A DNA stretch of 64,000 nucleotides from Glebionis coronaria (GCA_025667525.1 CM046876.1:567917469-567981468); one strand, 5' to 3'; positions 1-12,000 are shown, numbered from the stretch's first letter. The notes: generated by a model not told the origin, from the letters alone. Numbers and translations are program-made.

Positions 1-357
1 TCTACCATGTCATTATATCCATTCACTGAGCGTATTGCTCACCCGTATTTCTTTTCATGTCTTATACGGCAGGTACCTAAAGACAGGCTTGAGCATTGAG
101 AGTATGTGCATAAGATGAGAGCTACCTTAAACTCATTTCCTTTTTGCATTTTAAATACTTATGCTTGGTTGGACACATGTTTTATCCTTTCTACTTCTTT
201 TACTTTATGCATGTTGAGCTTATGTTTGAGAGCCAATGTTTGATTCCGGCTTCCCTGATGGTCTTTTATTGTCTTTATGACTATATGCCTTTATTATGCT
301 TTGATGACACGCCATGATTTTGACATAACGACCTTCTTGTCAAAGTGGGTCGTTACA
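1..357 (+). repeat. 3' part of an LTR (probably Ty3/gypsy), cut by the window edge
   Basis: The stretch ends in GGGTCGTTACA, a typical end for plant gypsy LTRs that begin TGTAACGACCC. No tRNA primer-binding site follows position 357, so this is more likely a 3' LTR or solo LTR than a 5' LTR. The start lies outside the window and no target-site duplication can be checked. The lineage is inferred from the terminus only. Confidence 0.4.
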
Positions 358-1601
358 AGACAAGTAATTAGCATAAACGATAAAGAATCGTGTGTCTTTT
401 AGCAATAGATTTAATCATCTTTATCAAACAACTAATATAACCGAAAACCCAATAAGATCAAACAGTGATCTCTCTAAGCGCGCGCACACACAATACGTTT
501 AACAAGCAATAAGTATGCTAGTGCGTAAGTGTTAAACAACCAATAAACCAAGTTTCTTAAATCAATCAACACATGAAACATTATTTGTTTCTTTCTTGTT
601 GATTGACAAAACCAAACACCCCTATAGGGTTTATTGTCGATCAGACCACAAGGAAAAAAAAGAGGAAAAAGTGATTTAGAGATTATTAGTGAATAATGAA
701 ATATCCAAGACCTCTTTATATACTTGGTATAATTTGGTGATCAAACAACCAAACCCATAAGCCTCATGGGCTTTTGTTTCTTTTTTATTTATTTTCTATA
801 TTTGGTTTATTTGTTTAACTATAATTAATATTAATTATATATTGCTTAACGATTTACGTGTGCGCCTCAATAGGCTCGAGATGACTTCCGAACATATATT
901 ATTTAATTTATATATTCTTTCATAAAAGTTTATACAAAAGTCGAGTTAAATTTATAAGTTTAATTAAAAGTTTTGAATAGAAATAGTATGGTTGTAATAA
1001 TTGCAACATGTACAATCATCATTGGAAAACATATCATTTGCACTAAGCTCACGATATCAAACGTTAACATGCAAAGGAGTCGAGTTGAATAGAGCCTTTC
1101 AAAACCTAAGCTTGGCTCGTTTGATATTTATAAGGCCCCGATTCCATTAGAGAATAAGATAAATACAAATTATTCATTTAAGTTTATCTTATTGTCTATA
1201 TTAGGTTCGAGCATTATGTTTTGAGCTCGAGCTCGAACACGACTATTTTTATGATACTAAACAAAATAAATCTCAACTTAAGCTCGACTTAAGATGTACA
1301 ATAGGTTCTAACTTGCTTATCTAATTTAAGCTCATGTATATATAAACACACACAAGTAATACAGTATACAATTACATGTATACAAGATTAAAAAAATTTC
1401 TAAGTTTATTGAGCTCGAGCCTAACAGAGTTGTAGGTATTAACTGTGAAATCCTTAAAACTCGACTAATTTGAGATTTTACCAAATCCGTCTCAAGCTTT
1501 TAACTAGCGGCTTGACACGTTTTTAACCCTAGTGTTTTCCTAATGGGCATGGATATTCATATCAAAGTCCTTGGCCTACAAATCTAGTTCAGGACTCAAA
1601 C
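358..1601. other. AT-rich intergenic DNA, no gene seen
   Basis: No reading frame of note. Between about 860 and 1440 there are scattered GAGCTCGAG-type words (for example near 1225 and 1410) that recall the CGAGCT-rich element at 32879-33345. This may be an old, decayed relative. Confidence 0.4.
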
Positions 1602-1604
1602 TAA

Positions 1605-1964
1605 GGGCATCTCCAATGCATAGAGTTTAATAGAGTGACACATAGACATTACATCTTCCTTTACAAAAAACTCTACAATCCATAAACATGGAGCAAGTAA
1701 AATGAATTGGCAGATGGTTGTACTATCTTATATGATTTTTATACATATTAAATAACAGAAAGGACATGTAAGTAGGTGAAATGGGAAGGAAGATGTACTT
1801 TGTTCAATATTTAATTAGTTTATTTTCTAAATTTGGTCCCACACACTAGTATAATATGTTATTATACCATATGTTTGTGTGGCACATTACAATGGATTAT
1901 GCGTATGACTGGTCAGCTATTTTCTTTATTATGCGTACTCCACCTGTATGCATTGTGGATGGCC
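1605..1964. mobile_element. Harbinger/Tourist-type MITE
   Basis: Imperfect terminal inverted repeats: GGGCATCTCCAATGCAT at the left and the complement of ATGCATTGTGGATGGCC at the right. They are flanked by TAA on both sides (1602-1604 and 1965-1967). A 3-bp TAA duplication with G-rich ends is the PIF/Harbinger signature. The element is 360 bp and non-coding. It sits about 210 bp beyond the stop codon of the CP12 gene. Confidence 0.6.
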
Positions 1965-2177
1965 TAAGAAATATAGCATATTGATAACTAGGCATCATAC
2001 AAGAACACCAAAACTATAAACAATACATAACGTACATGATTCAACAAAATATGTTTTTGATATATATGATTCAAATATCATAACATGTATTCATCATACA
2101 TAACAACAAGTCTAGATAAACCTTTTTATAATTCAATATCCACCATAAAACCAAACATAAAACACATCTACCGATGA

Positions 2178-2555
2178 TCAGTTATCGTATGTTTTGCACT
2201 CTTCGGCTTCAGGGTTGTCATTGCAGTAAGCATCCAAAGGGTCCTGGTTCTTCGCCTTGTCCCTAGCATGGCTGGCTTCAGCACTGAGCTCCTCGACCTC
2301 GTCCCACGAAGCCGCACATTCGCCACTAACCGGGTCATCGGCACATGCCTCCTTTGCATGCTCGATGCTTTCGGCTATCTTTTCAGATAGACTATCAGGT
2401 GCAGCCATAACAGGCCTTAAGAACATACGTCCAGACCTCATAGGGGTGGTGTTGTACATCTTTAGGCATGTTGGTTTTAAGATCTTTGGTGAGTCTGATG
2501 ATGGGTTGGCTAAGACTCTTGGGATTGAGAGGCTAGCACTAGAGATTGTTGCCAT
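2178..2555 (-). CDS. CP12: Calvin cycle protein CP12, chloroplast precursor (125 aa)
   Basis: CP12 is a small, largely disordered, redox-switched stromal scaffold. In the dark its disulfides form and it ties GAPDH and phosphoribulokinase into an inactive complex. The start at 2555 begins with MATISSAS, a Ser-rich, acid-poor N-terminus typical of a transit peptide (about residues 1-50). The reading frame is open further upstream, but the extra residues do not look like CP12. The mature part shows all hallmarks: the first Cys pair (C71, C80) in CADDPVSGEC, the helix core WDEVEELSAEASHARDK (84-100), and the second pair (C111, C120) in YCNDNPEAEEC, ending KTYDN. The second pair and the tail provide the GAPDH-binding end. 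The linker before the second pair appears two residues shorter than in Arabidopsis CP12-2 (from memory). Single exon, as usual for CP12. All key residues are intact, so it is probably functional. Confidence 0.96.
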   Translation of the reverse strand: MATISSASLSIPRVLANPSSDSPKILKPTCLKMYNTTPMRSGRMFLRPVMAAPDSLSEKIAESIEHAKEACADDPVSGECAASWDEVEELSAEASHARDKAKNQDPLDAYCNDNPEAEECKTYDN

Positions 2556-2597
2556 TGTTTTTGGTGAGATAGGATGGGGTGGGTGCATGTGATAGGA

Positions 2598-2643
2598 TAT
2601 ATAATTGGTGAAGTTAATGATTTTTGAACACTGATTTCTTATC
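2598..2643 (-). promoter_or_regulatory. Putative CP12 core promoter: TATA-like box and I-box-like GATAAG
   Basis: Read on the minus strand, a TATATA stretch lies at 2598-2603, about 45 bp before the CP12 start codon. A GATAAG word, the core of the light-responsive I-box, lies at 2638-2643. The placement suits a photosynthesis gene, but both words are short and common in AT-rich DNA. The implied 5' leader would be very short. Confidence 0.3.
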
Positions 2644-2699
2644 ATCTCTTGGCCAGTCATGAGGTTACACGTATGCTGCAACTATGGAGATATTTTTTT

Positions 2700-3830
2700 G
2701 TATTCACGTATTTTCTTGTTGAGGCCGAAATTTACGAATTAAGTGGCCAAATATTTTCCAAGTGCACAAAACCAAATCAGTCTTTATCTTTCTAAGAAGA
2801 AAAGAAAATATCAATTTTATAACAAGAAGTGAATAAGAAACCGAGAAGATTTATTATTGAATTTCCCTAATAGCGTTTAGTTTCGTAACACCCAAATAAC
2901 GTCAAGTCAGTTAAAAAGTACAATTATTTCAGCGCAAGATCAGCATAACATCAAACACTCTAATCATGACAACAACAAACACCACTTTTTCTTTCTTTTT
3001 CTTCATAAAACCCTCTCAACAATTATTTCATTCTTTAAACAAATTATTCATTTTATTCATAATTTAAAAATACAAATTACATTACGAAAAAAATACATAA
3101 CAAAAAAAAATACACCAAATAACATACTTTTAAAAATATATATTACACAAAAAATATTTAAAATTTGTGTTTTGAAAAAATATTAACAAAGCAAATTAAT
3201 AGGAGGCTTATTTGAGATTGACCCAAATCCACTCTTTAAAATAAACCCACCATTCTTTCCAAACCCTTTATATTTCTTCCGGCCTCCACCCTTTCCAAAT
3301 TGAACTGTAACATTTCTTCCACTGTAGATGTAAACCTGCAACAAAAAAGTAAGTTTTTGGCCACTTCTGTCCTCTTTAATATTGAAACGGGTGTTTGAAA
3401 ACTTGTTTTTTTACAAAAGCAGCCCAACGCCGCGTTGCCTTGGCAACGCCAGGGCCAACGACGTGGTTGTAATGGCGAGAGGGGTATGGTAACGCGGTCC
3501 AACGTCGAGCCACGTAGGCACCAACACTGGACCTGTGTTACGGTACCGCAAATTTAGTCCTTTAATTTTGTCAAATTGGCAAATAAGACCTTTAAGTGCA
3601 ATGGTGGTGGAATTTTATCATCAAACTTTTTAATTTCGTACTAGAAAACCTCTGAGTCAATAAATCTTAACTTTTCATGTCTAGTTATCTTTCTCACGTG
3701 CCATGCACATGAGGGCAATTTTGTCTCTTTAACTCGTCCTCTTACCATAACCTTTATCTTGTGCAAAATTTGTCCCTCAAAGGTTCTTCTTCCCCACTTC
3801 TTCTTCTTCTTCTTCTTCCCCACTTTAATT
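2700..3830. other. Intergenic DNA without a recognisable gene
   Basis: AT-rich, with a GC-richer patch at about 3420-3540 that codes for nothing I recognise. A CTT microsatellite lies at about 3785-3820. Short open frames on the minus strand here have no family resemblance. Confidence 0.5.
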
Positions 3831-3835
3831 TAAGA

Positions 3836-4210
3836 ATGAGGGTGGCGCAGGCTTGGTCTGTGGATCTAGCAGTTGTTACACTTAAGAACGAGGCTCCACG
3901 CGTCCTTATGCATAGTTGGCCAATAAAAGCCATAGCGTAGGGCTCTCGCGACCACCACTCTAGGTCCTACATGTATGCCGCAAGACCTTTCGTGTATCTT
4001 GCTGAGCACATAATCAGCTTGGAGAGGTCTCACGCACATGAGCCATAACTGTGAGTAGGAATGCATGTACAAGACTCCATCCATGAGTTTGAATTGGTAT
4101 GATTTCCTCTGAATTCGTCGTGCTTCTTTTTCATCTTGTGGGAGCGTGCCATCAACCAAGAACTCTACAATGGGACTCATCCATGTGGGTCCTCCTTTTT
4201 TCGCAACCAC
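3836..4210 (-). pseudogene. Integrase N-terminal part of a Tat-like Ty3/gypsy retroelement, decayed
   Basis: The minus-strand frame reads through the domain that joins RNase H to integrase and the HHCC zinc-binding module. Visible residues are His in KIHERSCGIH, then YWPTMHKDA and the Cys pair CNNC. After CNNC the next codon is a stop, followed in frame by IHRPSLRHP, which continues the normal family sequence. Plant Tat/Ogre-type polyproteins carry this arrangement. The integrase catalytic core is absent: homology ends near 3836, at the CTT microsatellite. Dead fragment. Confidence 0.8.
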
Positions 4211-4250
4211 TAATACCTCTTCCTCGAAGCTAAATTTACTCTTTCAAAAT

Positions 4251-4720
4251 TTATACCAACACTTGTTTGGACAAATGTGTGAAGCTAGTGGATGCAATCT
4301 TGCTTAGAGCATTAACCTTCATGTCTTCACCTCTAGGAACTTGTTGTAGTACGAATTTGACGAAAACCTTAATTAGTGATTTAGCCATCGTCAAGTACTG
4401 GCTCATGTTATCTTCCCTAGATTCGCATTCTCCTAAGATATGGTTTTGGACCAAACAGGAATCTACATTTGCTTCTAGGTTGCGTACACTTATACTAGCT
4501 GCGATTCGTAATCCAACAATCTAAGACTCATATTGAGCCTCATTGCTTATGGTTGTGAATTCGGGGTGCAACGCATATGTAAGCTCCACGCCTTCTGGAT
4601 TTGTGAGAATGAGACCCGCACATGATCCATTGGTGCATGAGGATCCGTCCTTGAACAAGATCCATGGGACTCAGAGTTCCACCTCTATCTGGAGCGTTAT
4701 CTCAGTTTCATCCAGTTTCT
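4251..4720 (-). pseudogene. RNase H domain of the same Tat-like element, with stop codons
   Basis: Minus strand. The frame shows LADFIIKKLDE, then FKDGSSCTNGSCAGLIL (first RNase H aspartate region) and NEAQYES, interrupted by a stop where the family continues. It resumes with ARNLEAN-like sequence and ends in QVPRGEDMKVNALSKIAS, the usual C-terminal RNase H signature with the ALSK motif. Continuous with the integrase relic at its 3' side. Non-functional. Confidence 0.8.
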
Positions 4721-5214
4721 TTATGATGAAGTCTGCCAAGGTCTGTCTTGTGGACGTTGTTCGTGGTTTGTGCGGAATGTTGTGTTCCACAATTGACAAA
4801 GGTACTTCGATCACACCCTCGAGCTCCCATGCAAAGATGTCGGAGTTCTGCTTTAGGGGGAGCACTTAGTTGTCCTGCCTTTGGCAGATAGTGTTCCTTC
4901 AATCACAATTTCTTGGTTTGAGAATTCTGGGTGAGTCGCCACTTTTAGGTTGGGTGGTGGTGCCGATATTCGTATCACAACTTGTACTGGTGGTTCTGCT
5001 ACGATGTTGCCTATGTCGGCAGTATCTTGGTATTGTAAATAATGACAATACCACTTTCCACGGGAAATTTAAGCATTTCACGAGCTGTTGATGGTACAAC
5101 TCGTATTGCCGGTATACGTGATCACCCGATGATGCCATTATATGGCGATGGTGAACATATTACCATAAAGTCCATCTAGGTTGTAGTTGAATGCTCAGTG
5201 TCTCCGACTGTCAC
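4721..5214 (-). pseudogene. Protease-RT linker of the Tat-like element; RT catalytic region deleted
   Basis: Minus strand. Frame fragments read SPSPYNGIIG, a stretch equivalent to the AVPSTAHGMLKFPVEGG region, and QNSDIFAWE, which precede reverse transcriptase in this family. Only about 25 codons later the frame continues directly as LADFIIKKLDE of RNase H. Most of RT, including the catalytic YxDD region, is therefore missing through an internal deletion. The upstream end stops exactly at the 5-bp duplication of the solo LTR (5210-5214). Confidence 0.75.
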
Positions 5215-7000
5215 TAATAAGTGTGAAAACACTTATCCTTTTACCACTTATTTCCAATAATAACAAGACCAAAACGTGTATTTTTATGTCGTAAAAGTCG
5301 GAATTATGCGTGGTTTGTGTTTTTATTGTGTTTTAGGACCAAAAGATGCAAAAGGAAGAAAACATGGGCTATTACGGCCTTTTATCGAAGAAAAAGACTA
5401 AAGACGAAGTCGAAACATCGAGAATGCAAAAAGAACGGAAGTCCAAGGCCAATTCTGAAGATTTATCGAAGAAAAAGTCTAAAGACGGAAGTTTAATGAA
5501 GTCGAAGAACTCAAGTCTAATTATAGAAGAAAATTACTAGACAAGTTCAACTTATATCGCCAACAAAGATTAAGTCGAGTCGAGTCGAGAAGAAAGAAAC
5601 TAGATAACTTAAGCATGTAATCTCCTCACCTCCTATAAATACCATCCTAGTATGTCATTAGGAGGGTGTTAGGTGTTTTAGTTTTTAATAGGTGTAGTTT
5701 AATTTTTAAGTGTGTTTTATTTTTCTCTCTACTTTTTCTTTCAAACTTGTTAATCTTTCCATTAATCTTGTAATCTTTTAATATTCATCTTTAATCAATC
5801 AAGCTTATTTTCTTAATTCTCATTCTACATTTCTTAATCTTTTTCTTAATCTTGATAATCGTGTAGTTAATCTCATCTCTTTGATTAAGTGATTGTTTTA
5901 TTCATGTGATTGATCTTGTAGTTTTGATGTGGTGGATGTTTTGAGCTTATTGTGGTTATTGATCTTTTAGTGTTTGGCTTATTTTTGATTAAGTTGTTTT
6001 GATAGATTAATAGGATTGCTTATTAGTTGATTTTAATGTTTTGATTATTTAATGTTTTTATAGTTTTTAAATTGTGGCTTATTTAGTTCTTCTGAAAATT
6101 TATTTGGTTAAAGTTTTGGTTAATTGCTTGTTTGGTTTGTGCTTATTCGTGGCTTATCTCTAAAGATTACTTATTTCTGTTTAACTGTATTCGTATTTTA
6201 ACTTCTTCGGAAAAGGGTTTTGCTTTTCCGAATTCATCCGTTTTTCTGAAATAGCCTTTATTCCGAAATACTCCTTTACTGAAAATAGCAATTATTCTGA
6301 AAAACCATTTTTTCCGAAAAAACCAATTTCTATGAAAAGTGTATTATTCCGAAGACAATACTTTTTCTGAAAAGCTTGTTTCTCCGAAAATCTCTTTTTT
6401 TCTGAAATTCACTGTTTTTCCGAAAAACCTATTTCTCTGAAAACTTCCTTTTTTCGAAAAGACTGTTATTCCGAAGATTTACTTTCTCTGAAAAGTTCTT
6501 TTTTCCGAAATTATCATTTCTCTGAATTCACTGTTTTTCCGAAAATTTCTCTGAAAACCTTCTTTTTCCGAAAATCCAATTTTCTCTGAAAAGCTTGTTA
6601 TTCCGAAATTACCATTTTTCCGAAGATCCAAGTATTCCGCAAATGCCTCTTTTTCTGAAAAAAGCTTTATTCCGAAGATTTCTCTAAAATTATCCATAAT
6701 TCCGAAAATCCATTTTCTTGAAATTTCAGTTCTCTTGTTTCAGACTTAGTTAAATTGAGTTTTCTGAATTGTTTTTATTTTCCAACTTTAATTTTTCCTG
6801 CCTTTTTACTTAGCATTGTTTTAACTTGTTTTATCTTAGATTAAATTTTCAAGCTTTCAACGACATTTTTACTTTTAGTAGAATAGATAACCAAACCTTT
6901 TTATTTTCCACCAAGAACAACTGAGTCACACTTTTAATCGGTAATCAATTCGAAGAGATCGGACGATAATATTTTATACTTAGCCAAAAGCTAGTTATTA
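5215..7000 (+). mobile_element. Solo LTR (copy A) inserted in the Tat-like element
   Basis: This 1786-bp LTR starts TAATAAGTGTG and ends GCTAGTTATTA. It is flanked on both sides by GTCAC (5210-5214 and 7001-7005). Removing it and one GTCAC restores the host frame on the minus strand, from ...GQLRLLVT into VGDTEHSTT, so the boundaries are exact. A second copy of the family lies in opposite orientation at 56543-58377. The first 20 bp contain a perfect stem (ATAAGTGT-GAAA-ACACTTAT). A lysine-rich open frame at 5346-5540 is shared with the other copy but is probably just A-rich LTR sequence. Large LTR size suggests a gypsy (Athila/Tat-like) parent; this is inferred. Confidence 0.85.
6190..6720 (+). 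repeat. Degenerate tandem array inside solo LTR A
   Basis: About thirty degenerate units of roughly 15-20 bp, built on TTATTCCGAAAA and TTTCTCTGAAAA, fill this part of the LTR. The corresponding part of the sister solo LTR (about 57150-57400) holds a different array, based on TTATCCGGAATGAGAT. The units drift in length and sequence and encode nothing convincing. Confidence 0.75.
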
Positions 7001-7005
7001 GTCAC

Positions 7006-7271
7006 CAACAACCGTAACTGGCCGAATGGCCAGATCACCTCTCCATAAAACCTGTGACCGGTGACGTAGCCAGTATTAACTGGCTTTTGGCCTCTGGGCG
7101 TAGTCGTACGAAGCAGTGCTCGTAGAGGATTTCTTGTGATGATCCTCCATCAATACACATGTGATGGACAACTTGGTCCTCATATTTACCGCAATTGTTA
7201 AGGGTCCTTCCGCTACACTGCTTGCGGATAACGCCACTTGTTGATACAAAAGTTGGATGAACCACGATCAA
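7006..7271 (-). pseudogene. Aspartic protease-like region of the Tat-like element
   Basis: Minus strand, upstream of the solo LTR. The frame contains CIDGGSSQEILYEHCF followed by VRLRPEAKSQ and TSPVTGF. This matches the protease/post-protease region of plant Tat elements, with the active-site triplet D-[ST]-G represented by DGGSS. After a frameshift the sequence continues GEVIWPFGQLRLLVT up to the solo LTR. Gag is missing; sequence upstream switches abruptly to LTR-like DNA. Confidence 0.7.
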
Positions 7272-7329
7272 CCCGAATTAGGTGTAATTCGGATGTTGAG
7301 ACTCTGGCTCCTACACAAAGTGAACTTGT

Positions 7330-7790
7330 AATGAGGACCCTGCACACTAAAGAAAAACATTGTTAGGCTTACCATGTGATTGTCTCCCACGATTAGACTC
7401 CGGGTGATAGTAAGTAATCAGTTTGCGATTTAGTAATCAGTGAGAGTTTAGAGTTTGTAGTGAATCGTACATTTATGAAACCTAGGGGGTTCTTTATATA
7501 GCCGGTGAAACACTAGTCAGGCTTACCAAAGCGTATAATTACCATCTATACAAACATCCTTATCTTCTAAATAAGAATAGTGTATATCCTCTCATGTTGG
7601 GGGAATCGTATTTCTAGTTAGACTGTCATTATGTTTGGCCCTTATCGCGTGCGACAACCTTCCATTGAGCTCAGTGGGCCAATGTTAGTGCCTTTAACTC
7701 ATTCGTAATGGATCAGATACGAGTAGTGCCCACAGGCAATAACAAATTTTAGTGGAGACTGGAGAGGGCCCCGACCCCCCAAAGTTCGTG
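7330..7790 (-). repeat. Probable 5' LTR remnant of the Tat-like element
   Basis: Read on the minus strand, a TATATAAAG box (about 7494-7502) is followed by CCCCCTAGGTTTCAT and then a leader, a common layout for plant gypsy LTR promoter and R regions. Position and orientation fit the protease relic next door. No clean LTR ends or target duplication could be placed. Confidence 0.35.
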
Positions 7791-8083
7791 ACGAGTAGTA
7801 TAAATATTATGCATTCTATTTCAAAGTTATTGTTAATTTTTTTATTTTAATATGTATAAAATATAATCCGACTCTCTTAAAATAATTAATTAATATCCAC
7901 CACTACTTATATGTAAGGCTTATAAAAGTGAGGACTATATGATCAGTTCTATAACTTAATTTTTTTGGGCTTACAAAAAATTTCAAAATAGATAACACAA
8001 ATTATTTTACAAAACATAAGCAAATAACCATATAAGCTGAAACACTTTTTAATTTTTTATAATAGGATATTCTTGTGTAGGGA

Positions 8084-8820
8084 TAATTTCATATATCACC
8101 CTAAAAACACAACTAATATCATATATACACAATTAGATTAGTCAATTTCATATATATCCATTCTTATCTATTTTAAATTTTATACCAATTTACCCTTTTT
8201 CATTTTAATCGCCAAAGCCACCTAAAAGATTACACCACTGGCGCCATTTTTTTCAAAAACCACTACACACCCATTGATAACCGCGGAGTACATCTTATGT
8301 TATTTTGAATTCATGCATCCAATTTCATTTTGGTAAAAGATACAGTAATTATTAATTAACAATAACGTATGTTATCAATATTAATTTATAGGCCTCGTGA
8401 TGATATTGGAAATATATACATATAATTTATAGACAACGAAGTGATCTACTTATAGTGATGATATTTAGGCTAAAAAATGACTTCATGATATTTTAGGCTA
8501 AGATGCATATGTAACTGACAAATGATATATAACAAGTAAACTGAATATGTGCATCAAATGACGGTGAAATTTTGTCAGCTTGTTTCATCCTCAAAGGAAA
8601 TGGACGAAGCCTGCAGGTTTTTGTTGTTGTTTATGCTCACACGTTCATTTGGTAAAAAAGATAGAAGGATAAACTGGTCACATTAAAATTTGATTTTAAA
8701 ATAATAAAAAATTGGACAGATTTGAAATATAAAATATATTTTTGGGTATATATATGAAATTGACTAGTTTAGTTGGGTATATATGAAATTGATTATGTTT
8801 TAAAGGGGATATATGAAATT
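8084..8820. mobile_element. Long terminal-inverted-repeat element (about 0.74 kb)
   Basis: The left 130 bp and right 130 bp are imperfect inverted copies. Both start with AATTTCATATATC and each contains about three spaced AATTTCATATAT boxes. The layout suggests a Mutator-like or foldback MITE. No unambiguous target duplication. The element lies 200 bp upstream of the CGEP start codon and could overlap its promoter. Confidence 0.5.
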
Positions 8821-9024
8821 CACCTTTTATTGTGTATCGGATTTCAAGAAATGACGACATAAAGATTTGGAGCTCCTTTTCACCACCCAAAATATCACAA
8901 ATTCCATACCCAAAAAAACCCAATACGCAACACCATTTCCCAGTATAGACTTCACTATTACTACATCACACAGAAACACTGACATAACAAAAACTCAAAA
9001 GGAAAGATTCGATAACATATCATA

Positions 9025-12000
9025 ATGCGATTACACAAAGTGTATCATCGTATATCCCTCCTTTCCCTGACTTCACCGCCATTTCTCATCCCCCCTTCAA
9101 CTCATTTCTCTCCACCTTTAAAACGATGTCGTACCACATCTTCAGTTTCATCATATAATCCATTCATTAAACCTATGTCTACATCATCGTCAAGGCTCCG
9201 TAATCTCGTACCTGTTGGTGCGATTGGTACTGAAGATGCTGCTTCTGCTGCTGCTGTTGGTGGAACTAATGGCTCTGCTGCTGCTTATGATTATAGTTAC
9301 GATGATGATGATGGTATTGCGTTTTGACTTTTTTTTTGGGTATAGGAAAAATGACTATTTGTAGGAGATTAGGAGGTTGGATTAATTGTGTTGGATTAGT
9401 ACTAGTTGTATTTGTTTTATAAAAGCGTTAAGCGTCTGGTGAAGTAGCTTTATCCTTTATACGCTATGACCATGTAAAATGACGGGAAAAGCCAAACCGC
9501 TTCTTTTTTTAGTGTTTCAAATAGGAGTGTTTATAAGCTAAATGGTCATTGACAAACAACACAACCACAACAATTTCACAATTACGTGCCCACCATGCCC
9601 CCTCCTATCTTCACCACTGTGTGCAACACCTGCGTGTTATTTAAAAGGGTAGTCGTTCTGGAATAAGTCAGGCTCGCAATGTCGAGTCACGTGACCCACA
9701 AAAAAAATCCACAACAGTTTCTCTTATGTCCCTTGCAGGCATTGGTGGAGCCAAAGCCTGGCCGCCTGTGGCACGTGCCACACATAGGTAGGTCAGGTGA
9801 AGTGAAAATATTGTATATAGTTTTATATGTTCTGGTCAACTTTTGTGTGCGTGCTACATACTCCGTATAATTTAGTTACTTGACTTAAGCTACAAATGCC
9901 ATTAGTACAAAAAAGCACCAACCCACTCCAACTCCCTTAATTTGAGCAACAAATAAACCAGCTTAGATAGTTAAAAAGTGAGGTAACTTCTATATGATCT
10001 ATCTAGTATTCTACATTTTGTTTTATACAATTGAGAACTTGGCGTAAATTTTCTTTTGTGCCACACACGTTTGAATTTGCTGGTTCCGCCACTGCTAGCA
10101 GGATTTGAACCCCGGCCTCTTGGTTGGGGACAAAACGATCTCACGGACATCACTCGAACAAAGGCCCATTGGTGCCGAACAAGCATTATTATATTCTAAA
10201 CGCTAAAAGCGAAACGGTTAAAAAAGCTTGTCGCCTGGCATAAGTGTGATATTATGTGCGTGAATGATTTTCTTTTTAAAAATATAATTACTGACAGATT
10301 GCTAAACAGCATTTCCTGCAATGTGTTTAGATGATAACAGATAAGCTGTTTGACTGATTCCGCCCAAGTAGCTTAATAATAAGCAAGCAGATAACCAGTT
10401 TAAATAATCCAAACACTCCAGACTAAGCAGTAAAAAAACAAGCAAACCCAAACACCCTCTTCACTTGAACTACACATAATAGATTCTATCCCAATTCTAA
10501 GCCTAACACGAATATTATAACTGGAGCTGCTTATTTGCTTCAGCCTTTAAGGAGAAGCATAAGCAATACCATACACCCTCTAGAAAGCAGTATGTTACAC
10601 TTCAGTTCATACTTAAGCTTGACATGTTTGTAATATTTATATGTTGGTATATATGCTTGGATTATCATAGTAAATATAATCCGAGTCTGTGATGGACTAA
10701 TGGTGTATTTTTAATGCGTTAAAATCAGAATCAAACAGTGGATATCGCCTTCCTCCACCGGAGATTAAAGATATTGTTGATGCACCACCACTACCCGCTT
10801 TATCATTTTCACCATTTAGAGACAAAATATTGTTCCTAAAGCGAAGATCTTTACGTCCATTGTCTGAGCTGGCAAAACCAGAGGACAAGCTTGCGGGAAT
10901 TCGTATTGATGGGAAATCTAATGCACGTAGTAGGATGTGAGTGAAGATGATGTTCTTTATGGATCTTGTAATACAGGTCATTTTTTTTTTAACTTTAATA
11001 GATAGTCGAATGAAGAAATTTTGTTGGTTGTTTACAGGTCATTCTATACTGGTATTGGGATCCATGATTTAAAGGATGATGGCACATTAGGCCCAGAAAA
11101 GCTGATACATGGCTTTCCAGATGGATCTAAACTTAATTTTGTGACATGGTAACCACAATCATGGCTGATTTTTTAGTTTGTTATATACCATGTTGCCGTA
11201 TACTTTGCCATCTACGTATGGAATGTTATTAATTTCTTCTTTTATTCTTAATAAGGTCACCTGATGGTAAGCACTTAGCCTTCAGCATTCGGCAAGACGA
11301 GGTAATGGCCAACATATATCTAATAATGTAACAAAGTTATTATTTGGTTGTAAAACAAAGATGTATGAATATCTTTGATTTTAGCTTATTGTGAAGAATT
11401 GGGTTGAACAGGCGGAAGATGTTGATAGTAAGCTAAGATTATGGGTTGCAGATGTGGAAACAGGAAAAGCGAAGCCTTTATTTCAGTCGCCGGACCTGTT
11501 CCTTAATGCAATTTATGACCAGTATGTATTCTTTATATGTAGAGTTGCAAAAAAGGCGACTCCGATGGGTTGGGTAACGGGTTAAGACAGGTTTGGGTCA
11601 AAAGTGTAATGTATCAGTGCTGATCGGTTTGACCTGAAAACATATTAAAACGTTTGCGTCCAAAGCTAAAAATAATCAATATGCTAATGCTTATTTCTCC
11701 CTAAAAAAGAATTACACTAATAATCACTTTAAATTACTGTCAACCAGGATAACGGTTTTGCCCAATTTGACCGTTTATTTAGAGGGTGTTCTAAATACTT
11801 ACATGGGCAGGTGCTTATTCTTTAGTGCTTATAGTCCGTAAGCATAATCTGAAACACATGCAATCCTGAACACCCCCTTAGTAAACTCTTCTTGCTTAAC
11901 CCATTTGATACTTTGACCCATCAAACATATCCTAAGTTCCTAACTCACTCATATGAGTTGATATTACCCACCTATACTTTTGGTGTGAAATAAAACAATT

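Noticed and set aside
2257..2592. 111-codon plus-strand open frame
   Set aside because: It is the antisense of the CP12 gene, whose minus-strand frame has all family motifs.
3236..3502. 88-codon minus-strand open frame
   Set aside because: No recognisable domain, no splice or promoter context; adjacent to a retroelement relic.
5346..5540. Lysine-rich open frame, also found at 58075-58287
   Set aside because: Both lie at the same place in two copies of one solo LTR; similarity is explained by shared ancestry and A-rich sequence, with no known domain.
6479..6697. Open frame with repeated FSEK/FREK peptides
   Set aside because: It is a translation of the degenerate CCGAAAA array in the solo LTR.
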